Below are positions 10,720 to 20,650 of a DNA stretch of 64,000 nucleotides, in pieces; position 1 is the first letter of the stretch, and every line of letters begins with the position of its first letter. The DNA lies in assembly GCF_963855985.1 (NCBI RefSeq), contig NC_087098.1, positions 10,064,501 through 10,128,500 on the forward strand. The letters are read 5' to 3'. Under the pieces are notes generated by a model. It saw nothing but the letters and a program-made list of their open reading frames with translations. It was not told where the DNA came from and ran no database searches. The position numbers and the translations under genes are program-made. The stretch comes from Ostrinia nubilalis. Taxonomy: Eukaryota > Arthropoda > Insecta > Lepidoptera > Crambidae.

Positions 10720-10985
10720 TTAGATTGCTTTTATCGATCATATTGAGAGTATTGTAACATATCTTAGTATCGATTCTATCGATTTAGTAAGTATGCATAC
10801 CGAATAAATTATAATCGATTATTCGATTGCAATAATCGATTATATTGCTGAAAATAAGGAATTGAATTAACAATCAAATGATAGTAATGATGGTAATCAA
10901 TAAAATCGATTAATCGAAATGTTAATCGACAAATCGTTATTTGGCAATATCGATTAATAATCGATTCGTGATCGAATATGTGACA
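10720..10985. repeat. ATCGAT-rich low-complexity segment
   Basis: The motifs 'atcgat', 'aatcga' and 'tcgatta' recur more than a dozen times within about 260 bp in both orientations, for example 'tatcgattctatcgattta' and 'aatcgattattcgattg'. There is no coding potential. It is either a decayed satellite or the interior of the surrounding inverted-end element. Confidence 0.6.
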
Positions 10986-11492
10986 ACACTACAACTTAAC
11001 TGGTAGAAATCCCATTGAAAAATGACTGTGTTCATGTCATTTCTCTAAATGGTACCTAGGTATGGTCCTACGCTTACAATGTAGAACATGGTTTAAATAT
11101 ACCATTTATTGGCCCCACTCCTGAACTGTTGGAAATAATAATGGAAAAATAACTTAATGTATTTAAAATATAAGTAGATAAGTATATTAATTAATAATAT
11201 TTTTTGTTTGCGCAATAAAGCACCTATTACTACACATTATGTCAATTTCCAAGCAAACCCGGGAGTTTTTGGTAGTTATTTATATGAAAATATATTTCTG
11301 ATATTAAGTCCTAACAAATAATAGTAGTTACATTTCTGTTGGTTTTACGCCCAGATTCCATAGTAAAGTGCCCATCATCCTTTATTTAAAAATTCAATCC
11401 GACGACTTGGCCAAGCTAAAAGTGGGCCAAGTCACTGAAAGACTCCTCCGTTATGACTCTGATAGTTGAAATATAAATTTTTATTTACACAG

Positions 11493-11650
11493 GTGAGCAC
11501 ACAATGCGCAACTACCCAGCCACGGTTCACGGCGCGTTCCTCTCAGGTCTGAGAGAGGCTGGTCGCCTTGCAGACCTTTTGCTGCCTCAGCCGCCTATCA
11601 CCAACGCCAGTGTGGCAGCCGCCACAGCCGCCGCCAACCAGGCTTCTTGA
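11493..11650 (+). CDS. LSD1 histone demethylase, terminal exon
   Basis: The acceptor 'ttacacag' ends at 11492. The first two bases complete the Gly codon from 3938, then '[20 protein letters not shown]' and '[14 protein letters not shown]' follow, ending '...[11 protein letters not shown]' with TGA at 11648-11650. Together with the preceding exon this makes [17 protein letters not shown], the hallmark of the LSD1 FAD-binding C-terminus. After 'LAD' the tail is a short Ala/Pro-rich extension unlike the longer mammalian tail. Candidate poly(A) signals AATAAA lie at 12889 and 12981. The 3' flank contains decayed copies of this exon's end. Confidence 0.94.
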
Positions 11651-12405
11651 TTTTACGACGTGCTGAAGAAGTGTGTGCTTCTTTAGTTTAGACTATAGGA
11701 CAATAGACGATACGGTCAATACCCGCTTATGCTTCAACCACACCAACGTGTGCAGATCGCTATCGCCGGCGCGATCAGCACACGTTGGTGTAGTTGAAGC
11801 TTTAAGGTTCCAAAATAGAAGCTACTACGATTTATTGTATATGGTTCTCTAATTCGCTGCCAACCAGGCCTCATGATTATATGCCTTTCTGAAGAAGTGT
11901 GTGTTCCTGCCTCAGCCGCTAATCACCAACGCCAATCAGGCTTCTTGATTTTACGACGTACTGAAGAAGTGTGTGCTTCTCTTAAGCTTCCACAACAGAC
12001 GCTACGTACGAATCATTGAACATACCCTTCCTAAAGTTTCTTCTTTCTTTCTTTCTTTCTGAAGAAGTGTGTGTTCTTGCCTCAGCCGCCGCAAACCAGG
12101 CTTCCAGACTAAAGGACAATAGATGCTCGTACCAGTCATTGGATACACACCCCCTTATGTTCCTTACTTACTTAATAAGTTGACTACAGCCGCTGTTAAC
12201 CAGAGGGCTTAGTGTGAGTTTACATCAAACGTCGTCACTAGTGATCAAGTCAAAAAAAATCTATGATGATTTTAGTTTTTGAAAAAATCCACTAGGGTCG
12301 CTGTACAATCCGTCATATTTATTTAATGGCATTTTTAAATTTTTGTAAACTCACAATAAGCTCCCAGGTCTCGTATTATTATGGTGTGCTGAAGAAGTGT
12401 GTTTT
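11570..12405 (+). repeat. Decayed direct copies of the LSD1 terminal coding segment in its 3' flank
   Basis: The coding end ('ctgcctcagccgcctatcac', 'caaccaggcttcttgatttt', 'acgacgtgctgaagaagtgt') is repeated downstream. The anchor 'tgaagaagtgtgt' occurs at 11664, 11890, 11962, 12060 and 12390, all on the + strand. 'ctgcctcagccgct' with 'atcaccaacgcc' recurs at 11907, and 'gcctcagccgccgcaaacca' at about 12080. The copy at 11907-11980 has the complete order 'CTGCCTCAGCC..ATCACCAACGCC..CAGGCTTCTTGATTTTACGACGT' minus an internal 26 bp. Spacing is irregular (71-330 bp). The segments follow the stop codon and would be 3' UTR if transcribed. Confidence 0.85.
11731..11800. repeat. 70-bp inverted repeat (hairpin) downstream of LSD1
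   Basis: Left arm 11731-11760 ('gcttcaaccacaccaacgtg', then 'tgcagatcgc') pairs with right arm 11771-11800 with two mismatches over 30 bases. The 10-base loop is 'tatcgccggc'. Located 81 bp after the LSD1 stop, it would form a strong stem in a 3' UTR. Confidence 0.85.
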
Positions 12406-13160
12406 ACAGGAAAATAGCGTTAATTAATGGTTGTCGAGAGTAGAAACTTTGTGTGTTCGTTTGTGCTTAATTCATTCTTTTAATTTTCATGGACATTTTA
12501 TTGGCCATAGAATAAGTTTTTTTTGTTTAGATAATACAATTTGATTGATGTAATTAGTTTTTAAGTTTAGTCATAATATTTTTCTTTGTGTATCAGTAAT
12601 GAATTCAATAAGTAAACATTGTGATGAAATAGTTATTCAAAATAATAAAAGTCTAGAAACAGTACAATGAATGTTAGTTAATTAATGAATTGGTGCATTT
12701 TTATACAATTTTCATGAAATATTTGTGTAATGTCAAATATTAAACTGTTACAAGAAAACCAATCACTCTAAATATTGTTTACTATACTTATGCAATTATA
12801 CATAATATTTCGTGCTACATTCATTTATAGTATTAAATTGACAATGATTTAAATCAAACGTCATTAAATATCTTACAGTTATAATTAAAATAAACTGAAC
12901 AGCAACATAAGTTCGTATGAAATTCTAATAACATTTGTTAAGTGCGATGAAAAGTTTTGTAACTTCAAATAGTTATAGCCAATAAATATTAATTGCTAAT
13001 TAAAATGTGCGTTCGGAAAAGTAATTCTGGTTTTATTATAATGAAACTCAAAAGTAATGCTTTTGTTTATTGCTGAAGGAACGGTACCATAACTACATTA
13101 TTATTCTGTGTTCTAATGGCAACCACAGCTCTTTCGCCAATGGCAGCCACAAGATACGCA
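12406..13160. other. AT-rich LSD1 3' flank
   Basis: No gene seen. Contains candidate poly(A) signals on the + strand at 12889-12894 and 12981-12986, which may end the LSD1 transcript. Confidence 0.4.
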
Positions 13161-13164
13161 TGAA

Positions 13165-13315
13165 AAATACGCATAATACTTTCATATCTTTGTCATTATG
13201 GTTTCAGACTTTTTTCATATTTTCATACCTTTGTCATACTTTCATACCTTTGACATAAGTACTATCGTAATGTTGTCGTACTTTTATACCATTTGTCATA
13301 CTTTCATACCTAACA
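13165..13315 (+). repeat. Minisatellite-like 'catactttcatacctttgt' array
   Basis: About six imperfect units of 18-25 bp based on 'gtcatactttcataccttt', for example at 13226-13254 and 13298-13311. No coding meaning. Confidence 0.65.
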
Positions 13316-13402
13316 TTATTTAGGCCTATCATCATGACAGCGTCTTGGCAGACCAAAAACGTCCTCGGGAATCTTTCATAACGGGCTAACTCATAAAATT
13401 TT

Positions 13403-13450
13403 ATTTTTGCAAGTAGGCTTTTGAAAAGCACTTTTCTCATTGACAAAAGC
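13403..13450. repeat. Fragment of a dispersed repeat shared with 47.5 kb
   Basis: 'tttttgcaagtaggctttt' and 'aaaagcactttt' closely match 'tttttgcaaataggcttt' and 'aaaagcacttttacac' at 47511-47547. The motif is familiar from lepidopteran genomes; I cannot assign its class. Confidence 0.5.
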
Positions 13451-14117
13451 TACAAGTTCATCTATAAAAGCAAATTTTATAACCAAATTGGGTAATAAAA
13501 ATAAAAAAGTTATTTTCCAGTTGAAAATCGAACCTAGGACTTTGTGGGCGACTTATAACTACGGAACGGTTTAGAATTAAACTTGTGTGTGTGTAATGAG
13601 TAGAAAGCAAATTAACCATGCAATTATGGTGAGGCATTGGACTTCTAGAACTGTCATTTAAATCGAATTACAGTATAAGTAGATATAATTACACATCTTA
13701 AAACTTTTATGGACATAATGGTAGTGATGTTTAATTATTACCTAACTATATTTTATTAATAGATATAAAACCATTAAATAATAAAATATGAAGAACAATA
13801 TAAATCTTTCTCTCTCAGAAGGAAAGTGTTAAAAAGAGACAAAATGAAACCATGAGATAGAATTTTGATTGCCCTTGTAATGCTTTACTGTAGTCATTCG
13901 CAAAGCGGGATGGGAACATTTACACCGTCACGTCACAAAATAATACAATTTTATAACTTTATAACCAAATTGAAGACATAATATTTAAAACTAGCTTTCC
14001 ACCCGCGGTTTCGCCCACGAGGAATTTTGTCTGTCACAGAAAAACTTTATCGCGCGCGTCCCAGTTTCAAAAACCGGGATAAAAACTATCCTATGTCCTT
14101 TCCCGGGACTCAAACTA

Positions 14118-15480
14118 CACTCGCGAGCAAAAGTATAGAATCACTTACATGAAGTTGTTTCCACGCGATCTTGTGTACTAACGAATTTGTTAGGAACAAA
14201 AAAAAGTGGCACCATTTTAAAGATTAAACTTTTATCTTTAAATTGATACCAAATTCATTTAAATCACACCAGTATTTAAAAAGATATCCCGGCTGATGTG
14301 AAGAAGTAACGAAAAAGACATGTATCAACTGTTTGATACGTCGCGAGTTGCGGCCTATTTTCCCCCTATAAAAGCACGCGTATTCGGATTTTTGCTTTCA
14401 CACGTTGATTAATACACATCTCCGCTTCTTTTGACACTTTACCTGGGATTCTACACCTTCAGAAGCAGCACAAATCGTTGCACTATTGCAAGAAGGGCTC
14501 AGCCAGCGGCCTGCCACAGGCTCAAAACTGACGGCAGGTCGCCCATAAGCACGCTTTCAATTTGCTCGTACACATCTCGATGGGAAGTCGAGCAAGCCAC
14601 CCCCATAAGCCACTGTTTCAGCGAACCAGCACTGCACAAATCGCTCCTCAGGCCGCCTGTAAACCCGACCTCTTTGACTGCTGCCCTGCAAACACAGTTT
14701 GCATTCATCGGAGAACAGATCTCGCCTCCATTACTCGCCTTCCCATCGAGATGTGTACGAGCAAATTGAAAGGGTGCTTATCGGTGACCTGCCGTCAGTT
14801 TCGAGCCTGTGGCAGGCCTTTTTGGAGTCAAATTCTATTGCTTATATCTTAGACGAACTGTCCACTCGCTAACAGCTATCTTACGAACATTTCTGAGCTC
14901 TTGATGGACATCGATTCCAGTCAAATGATGATTTCATAGAGAGGTTGACATGAAAAAACGGTCTTCCCTCTGCGATGTGCACTGGCGCTGTTCAGAACTT
15001 GGTCTCGGGATAAAGCCACTAGTCTCCCGAAAGCGTCTTGAAACTTTCGAAACCCAGGACTGGCTTATGTGGCGCTGACGTACGACAGCCCGCTGGCTGA
15101 GCCTTTCTTACAATAATGAAACGATTTGTGCTGCTTCTGAAGGTGTAGAATCCCAGGTAAAGTGTCAAAAGAAGCGGAGATGTGTATGAATCAACGTGTG
15201 AAAGCAAAAATCTGAAAACGCGTACTTTTATAGGGGGTAAATAGGCCGCAATTCGCGACGTATCAAACAGTTGATACATGTCTTTTTCCTTACTTCTTCA
15301 CATCAGCCGGGATATCTTTTTAAATACTGGTGTGATTTAAATGAATTTGGTATCAATTTAAAGATAAAAGTTTAATCTTTAAAATGGTGCCACTTTTTTT
15401 GTTACTAACAAATTCGTTAGTACACAAGTTCGCGTGGAAACAACTTCATGTAAGTGATTCCATACTTTTGCTCGCGAGTG
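14118..15480 (-). mobile_element. Tc1/mariner transposon with ~390-bp inverted ends
   Basis: The ends are 'cactcgcgagcaaaagtat' and its inverse, flanked by TA at 14116-14117 and 15481-15482, the target duplication of this superfamily. The inverted ends match over about 392 bp (14118-14509 against 15089-15480) with scattered differences. The interior carries a broken Tc1-type transposase on the minus strand, plus a second inverted segment (about 14510-14610 against 14735-14818). The whole 1,363-bp element is thus largely a foldback. It is non-autonomous. Confidence 0.9.
14580..15110 (-). pseudogene. Tc1-type transposase remnant
   Basis: Read on the minus strand with frame changes and in-frame stops. 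'REDRFFMSTSL' is followed by 'LTGIDVHQELRNVRKIAVSE', which resembles the helix-turn-helix and linker of Tc1 transposases. Then comes 'TPKRPATGSKLTAGHR', and near 14718 'LFSDECKLCLQG', matching the 'LFSDES.F.L' motif with the second catalytic Asp. 'GRVYRRPEERFVQCW' and 'TVAYGGG' follow, after which the sequence turns into an inverted duplicate of its own upstream part. The last catalytic residue and C-terminus are missing. Stops and shifts mean that it cannot encode an active enzyme. Confidence 0.75.
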
Positions 15481-15597
15481 TATATGCCAAATTTCATCAA
15501 AATCGGTTCAGTAGTTTAGGCGTTAAAGCAAGACAGACAGAGTTACTTTCGCATTTATAATATTAGTATAGATTAAAACAAAAATCGTCTACTTTTA

Positions 15598-16672
15598 TAG
15601 TCCAGTCATTATAGTAAGTTCACCTCGGAATTCGAGATACCCAGCTGTAAGTCTGTAAATAGTTGTATATTGACACCCTAAAAGTTGTCTCAAAACCTAC
15701 ATATGGTAGGGTGTAAGCAACTATTAAATTTCAAGGCCAGCGGTCACAAAAATCGGTTTTTTGCGCTTTTTTTAGAAATATCTCATTTCCTATGGGTTTT
15801 TGCTATTTGTATTTATTATCAATATTGTAGAATACAAAATAATTTTTTAAAAAAAATTTTTTATACGGTGAACCGTTTTCGAGATAGAGGGCGGAGAGCG
15901 CGCGGTCACTGCATCACTTCAGGTCAACTTAAGAGGTTTAGATTTTTCATACAAAAGGATTTTCCCGCTAATTCCCGTTCGGGAATTTCGGGAATTCCTT
16001 GTTGTAACTAAGCTTTAAGTTTACTAAGGTACCTACATGCCAAATTTCTAACTTAAGCGGTTTAGATTTTTCATACAAAAGGATTATCCCGCTAATTCCT
16101 GTTCCCGTGGGAATTCCTAAGTATACTATAACCTGCCCAGGAGTATGAAGAATAATTGTACCAAGTTTCGTTAAAATCCGTCGAGTAGTTTTTGTTTCTA
16201 TAAGGAACATACAGACGGACAGACAGACAGACAAAAAATTTACTGATTGCATTTTTGGCATCAGTATCGATCACTAATCACCCCCTGATAGTTATTTTGA
16301 AAATATATTTCATGTACAGAATTGACCTCTCTACAGATTTATTATAAGTACTAGCGGCCGCCCTCTATCTCGAAAACGGTTTACCGTATAAAAAATTTTT
16401 TTTAACAAAATTTGTAGAGAATTATGTATTCTACAATATTGATAATAAATACAACTAGCAAAAACCCATAGGAAATGAGATATTTCCAAAAAAAGCGCAA
16501 AAAACCGATTTTTGTGACCTTTGACCTTAAAATGTAATAGTTGCTTACACCCTACCATATGTAGGTTTTGAGACAACTTTTAGGGTGTCAATATACAACT
16601 ATTTACAGACTTACAGCTGGGTATCTCGAATTCCGAGATTCTTACCTAATTTAAGCTTAAATGACTGGACTA
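15598..16672. mobile_element. Palindromic inverted-end element, TTA flanks
   Basis: Terminal 'tagtccagtcatt' (15598) is inverted at 16660-16672, with TTA on both sides (15595-15597 and 16673-16675). Inside are long arms (about 15625-15895 against 16355-16650), including 'gtctcaaaacctacatatgg', 'tagggtgtaagcaacta' and 'cgttttcgagatagagggc'. The 3-bp TTA duplication is compatible with a PIF/Harbinger-type non-autonomous element, but no transposase is present. The interior (about 15900-16350) carries a different dispersed repeat containing 'cagacggacagacagacaga' and 'ggcatcagtatcgatcacta'. Confidence 0.75.
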
Positions 16673-16675
16673 TTA

Positions 16676-18380
16676 AGACTTTTCGGGATTAAAATAGTAA
16701 TGATTTAATACTTAGTTTGTTTAAACCCTTTCTCAGAATTTTCTTTAAAGTTAGTATTATTCCCCAGCGGAATCGCAAAAAAAATTTAATCTCATTAAAA
16801 TACATTTTGAAAGTTGAGTTACAGTTTTAGTATTAACGAAAAGTACTTTAATTTTAGGTACTTTTAATGAAGTCTATATTCAAATATATTTAGGTCTAAA
16901 TGCATGCGTCAAGTTGTGTTCTGGTTAATCAGACTCAACTTAAATTGAAAATTCGCAAGAAAAAAATACCTAAGATTCATAAATGATAAGTTTGATATGT
17001 CGTACGGTGTTTGTACGACAGACCTGAATTTGTTCACCTTTTAAAATTGTCCTTTAAACCATGCATAAATTAAAAACGAAATAAACGTAACTAATGTAGC
17101 CTTTACAGTTTAATCGCCTTAATTAAAGTCATTCGTAGATAATAAAATGATCCCGTGACGTGTAAACAAATCGAATACTGATGAAGCGATTGCCAATAAA
17201 TTTGAACTTATCCAATTTCTGAAAGGTTGATCAAACTTATATAACTTGAACAAAGGAAATTACCCAATCAAATGTCTGAATAATTTTGATTACGCGCGCA
17301 GTCGTTTGTTAAATTGAACTCAGTTAGATCACAAACTGTCGAAGTTTGTGGTTAAGGGAAGATGTTTACTGGAATCTATATTCCAGACACGGTAACGTAT
17401 TCGTAACAGTTAGTTTATGAAGATGTTAGTACATGCATGTCAATTTAGATAAGATTGTAATTTACGTTGCCCTAAGTAATAAGTATTTATTATTTCTGAT
17501 TTTAGAATTGAGATTAGAATCTCCCTTTTAGGCATGGTAGGAAGGACTTAAATACTTAACATAAATTACTCTATTTAACCTCTTTACATAAAATATAAAA
17601 GGTACACGCAGGTTGAACACTTGTTTAAAGTTACCTACTATTAGTATGGAAATGTCATTTTAAACAAACAATGAACGCTTGTGTAGCTTTTTATTAGTAA
17701 GGATGTACCTAATTATCTTAAACATTTCGTGTATAAAGAGGTATTTATTTATTACTAAAAATTTAGTGATACAATCAGAGTTGCTGTAATGTTATGACAA
17801 CTGTGTAAAAATATTCGTTGTAACATTTTGATATGGTAAAATATTGATATTCTTTCACATGGTTACGGCACGGTGTGAACGGGTGACGCGGTAACAAAAC
17901 CATTAAACCAGGAGCGTCAATATACGATTACACTAAAACAACATAACGACGCATTTATTTATAGTACGTTTTTAATTTGAGTTTGTTTACGCTAGGCGGG
18001 GCGACTGAAGGATTTACGGCGTAAAATAATTGCGTTTTTAATTATTTTCCAACAACGCCGACGGCAAATTGAATACGCTCCACGTGAAATGCTCCGATCT
18101 TATCTCCGGATAGTTACGGGAACTATTGTTTTGAATTTTTTTAGCTAGATTTGGTTGGTTTGTTGTAAACGAACGAGGTAAAAACACAATGGAAATTGTA
18201 GGTTATTTACTGAAGGTAGGTAGGTAGGAGGTACCTACTAAATTATTGCTAAGTATTTCTGCGTCTTGAAAATGTTACTGTTACAATGAAGAATGTTCAC
18301 TAATTTTGTTTTTTAGCTTTCTGTATTCTCTGTTAAAAATAAAAAATACATGTGAAAGAATTATTTCGATACGTCAATTA
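16676..18380. other. Non-coding AT-rich stretch
   Basis: No coding frame, paired splice sites or RNA gene that I can support. A slightly GC-richer patch around 17985-18120 has no recognisable content. Confidence 0.5.
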
Positions 18381-18394
18381 GTTTCCAAGATATT

Positions 18395-18960
18395 GAATTT
18401 TAAAGGTGCGGGCGGCGGCCGGCCTGCCATTTTATGCGCGTGACGTCATACTACAGTGACTGGCTTAAATTTGTATGGGTGGAACCTTGCAAGCTGAATT
18501 AAGACCCACTTCCGGACCACCGATTAAACTGAAATTTCGCATACACATGTAATTTGGAGGACCATGCAATATTATGATGACATGGAGCTGATCTGATGAT
18601 GGAGCTGGAAGGTGGCCATAGGAACTCAATAATAAAACGACTTAACTCCATCGAGTTTGGGCTCGTTCGTTTTGTATTGACGAGTACTTCAATTCTATAT
18701 AGTAATCAGGGTCTAATGATGGAGCTGGAAGGTACTTTGCAATAAAACGACAAAATCGCATCAAGTTTGAGTTTGGTTCAATTTTAATTTCTGTGATGGG
18801 TCTGGGTGTTAATATGTATAATATGTATGTATTTACAAAAAAAAAGTATTTAAGTATGTTTATATACGTTTTCTAGTAAGCGGACACTGTGAATGTACGT
18901 CACGCGGGGTCACGTGACCGTCGGCGGGACTCGATATCTAAGCGAACTTTGAATGCCTAT
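18395..18960. repeat. Dispersed repeat cluster with 'gatgatggagctggaaggt' copies
   Basis: Contains 'gacccacttccggaccaccg', which I have seen in lepidopteran dispersed repeats. The block 'gatgatggagctggaaggt' with 'caataaaacgac' and 'catc.agttt' appears near 18594 and again near 18716. A GC-rich patch 'ggtgcgggcggcggccggcc' lies at 18405. No protein recognised; possibly a decayed retroelement. Confidence 0.5.
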
Positions 18961-19108
18961 AAAATCATAACTACTTGGTATTTTTGAATGAAATAAAAAC
19001 AAATGTATTTGTATATGTAAAAGCTTAACTATAACAAAGGTTTCAAGTGATTTTGCATACCTAGTAACATTCTCAATTAAAAGTACCAACTACCAATATT
19101 GTTGTTTA

Positions 19109-19327
19109 GGCCCGGTTTTTTGATTCGTAGTTAAAATAACCAATGGTCAAGTTTGGCAGATGTCAAATGACAAGTGGTTAAATATCAGAAAAAAATTTTT
19201 TTCGAACAATGGTTAGCTTGACTTTTAGTACATTTTTTAACTATTAGTTAGCATTTTGTTAATATTTAACCATTAGTAGCAAAATTTAACAATTTGTTAT
19301 TTTAACTATGAATCAAAAAACTGGGCC
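19109..19327. mobile_element. MITE with 'ggcccggttttttgattc' ends
   Basis: The left end 'ggcccggttttttgattcgt' plus 'agttaaaataac' is inverted at the right as 'gttattttaactatgaatca' plus 'aaaaaactgggcc'. The inverted repeat is about 33 bp with three differences, and TA flanks both sides. It is 219 bp, has no coding capacity and an A/T-rich interior with further imperfect palindromy ('aaccattag'). Confidence 0.85.
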
Positions 19328-20538
19328 TAAGTGTGACTAGTGTGAGTTAAGTCGGTATATCATCTTATGTAAGTTTTGCACTTTCTGCAAGTTCATAAAC
19401 GGCTTCTCCTAAACCCCATTTAACTCTTTCAATAGATTATAATCTAAGGCCCAGTAACAGTTACAACAACCTTAATGTTCCGACATCTTAATTTCAAATT
19501 GATTGCGTTAGGGTGTACCAATAAATCTACCGTCGTTATTATAAGACTCTAGTTTGCTTACACGGACTACTCTCAAGGGAATCATCCGAAAATAAACTAA
19601 GCAAATTAAACGTTGTGCCTTGTTCACAAGGGCTCTTTTACAACGTTACGGTAGTCATTTTAAAACATTTTTTAATACTGACCAAATTTTACTAGTCCAC
19701 GCCCATTGATTAACACGGAAGATAAAACTTAGTTTAATGAAGTATTTCTATACTTAGCATTTTTTCACATTGTTAGCTGACCGTGAGCCGGGAACAAGGA
19801 ACAGTGGAGTGTTTTCGTTTCATATTTCAAAGATCAACATTGTCATGAAATTGAATTAGCTAATGTATCTAAGGCTCGCGTCCTGAAAGATGTTTAAATA
19901 TAAATTAAACCTTAAGCATGATTGAAACGGGACTTAGCAAACTTTACTCTTTTTTTAATTCTAATGGGTATGCATTTATGTTGATGACCATAATATGATA
20001 ACCGAGTGTTTGAATATAAGCATAAGTCAAAATTGTCAATTTTTGAGTTGTATCAGTTTAGATCTAGGTGTGCGATAATATTATCATGAAATGACACCTT
20101 CTCACAAAATCCTTGGTAAGTCTATGACCGTTTCAAGAAAGTGTGATTCTTAGAAACATTTAATGTGTTATCTTTACAAACATCGACTGCTATTTTTACT
20201 CCGTAGATCCTAAAATAACATCTAGGCGAGCCATTGTCTCGCGTATCAAATGTGGTTGAGAAAAAATAATCAAAATAAATGTGAACCAAAGCTAACAGAG
20301 TAACAAATAGCTATTTATAACTAAATGTCATGATTGTAGGTAAATGACGGTGTAATTTTTACTAATTCGGCAGATTATTCAATAGTAACTTAGGTTAACA
20401 TTGTCTATTTGGGTCAAACATGAATGAAGATTTAATTACGAATAAGTGAAAAGCCGCCAAGAAATATTAATACAAACTTAACAAACTAAAATTTAAATAA
20501 AAAAAATAGTATTTTATTATTTATGGTATCTTATTAAC
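19328..20538. other. Non-coding stretch
   Basis: AT-rich. Nothing recognised on either strand. Confidence 0.5.
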
Positions 20539-20650
20539 TTAGGCTGGGTTGCATCGTCTTACTTTAACTTTGACAAACGTCAAATATCTGTCAAACTCCA
20601 TACAGAAAACAACGGTTATCGTTATAGATACCGTTAAAGTGTGGTAAAAT
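20539..20650. mobile_element. MITE, 'gttgca.c.tctta' family (copy 2)
   Basis: 'aggctgggttgcatcgtctt' followed by 'actttaactttgacaaacgt' and 'caaactccatac' matches the copies at 3545, 48011 and 55592. The right end ('gttaaagtgtggtaa') is decayed. Confidence 0.65.

Larger units (their letters stand above)
4590..11445. mobile_element. Older element with inverted ends, split by a BEL/Pao insertion
   Basis: The outer left segment (4590-4815, from 'gagtcttccagtgacttggc' to 'aaccaacagaaac') reappears inverted at the right (11333-11445, from 'tttctgttggtttta' to 'cagtgac' reversed and 'gactc'). Shared features are 'ttgaatttttaaataaa' and 'ggatgatgggca'. The left copy carries an extra block of about 80 bp. 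The BEL/Pao retrotransposon lies between the arms, inserted a few bases past the left inner boundary. The remaining interior (10487-11332) has a poly-T tract and ATCGAT-rich sequence and no transposase that I recognise. The exact termini and target duplication are uncertain. Confidence 0.6.
13990..15575 (+). repeat. Dispersed lepidopteran repeat, split by a Tc1 insertion
   Basis: The left part (13990-14117) starts 'aaaactagctttccacccgc' with 'ggtttcgcc'. The right part (15481-15575) holds 'tatgccaaatttcatcaaaa', 'tcggttcagtagtttaggcg' and 'cagacagagttactttcgca', then 'tataatattagtataga'. Removing 14118-15482 joins the two parts into the continuous motif seen in many moth genomes, with one TA left at the junction. 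Fragments of the same family appear at about 34855-34985 and 38120-38190. Class unknown. Confidence 0.7.

Noticed and set aside
13165..13315. Possible CRISPR-like array
   Set aside because: The units are short, imperfect, contiguous minisatellite repeats without spacers, in a eukaryotic genome.
14431..14852. Several overlapping frames
   Set aside because: They lie in the inverted arms and broken transposase of the Tc1 element and are shadows of it.
15685..16576. Near-identical frames on opposite strands starting 'MSQNLHMVGCKQLL'
   Set aside because: They are the two arms of the palindromic element, so the similarity reflects inverted repeat structure and not duplicated genes.
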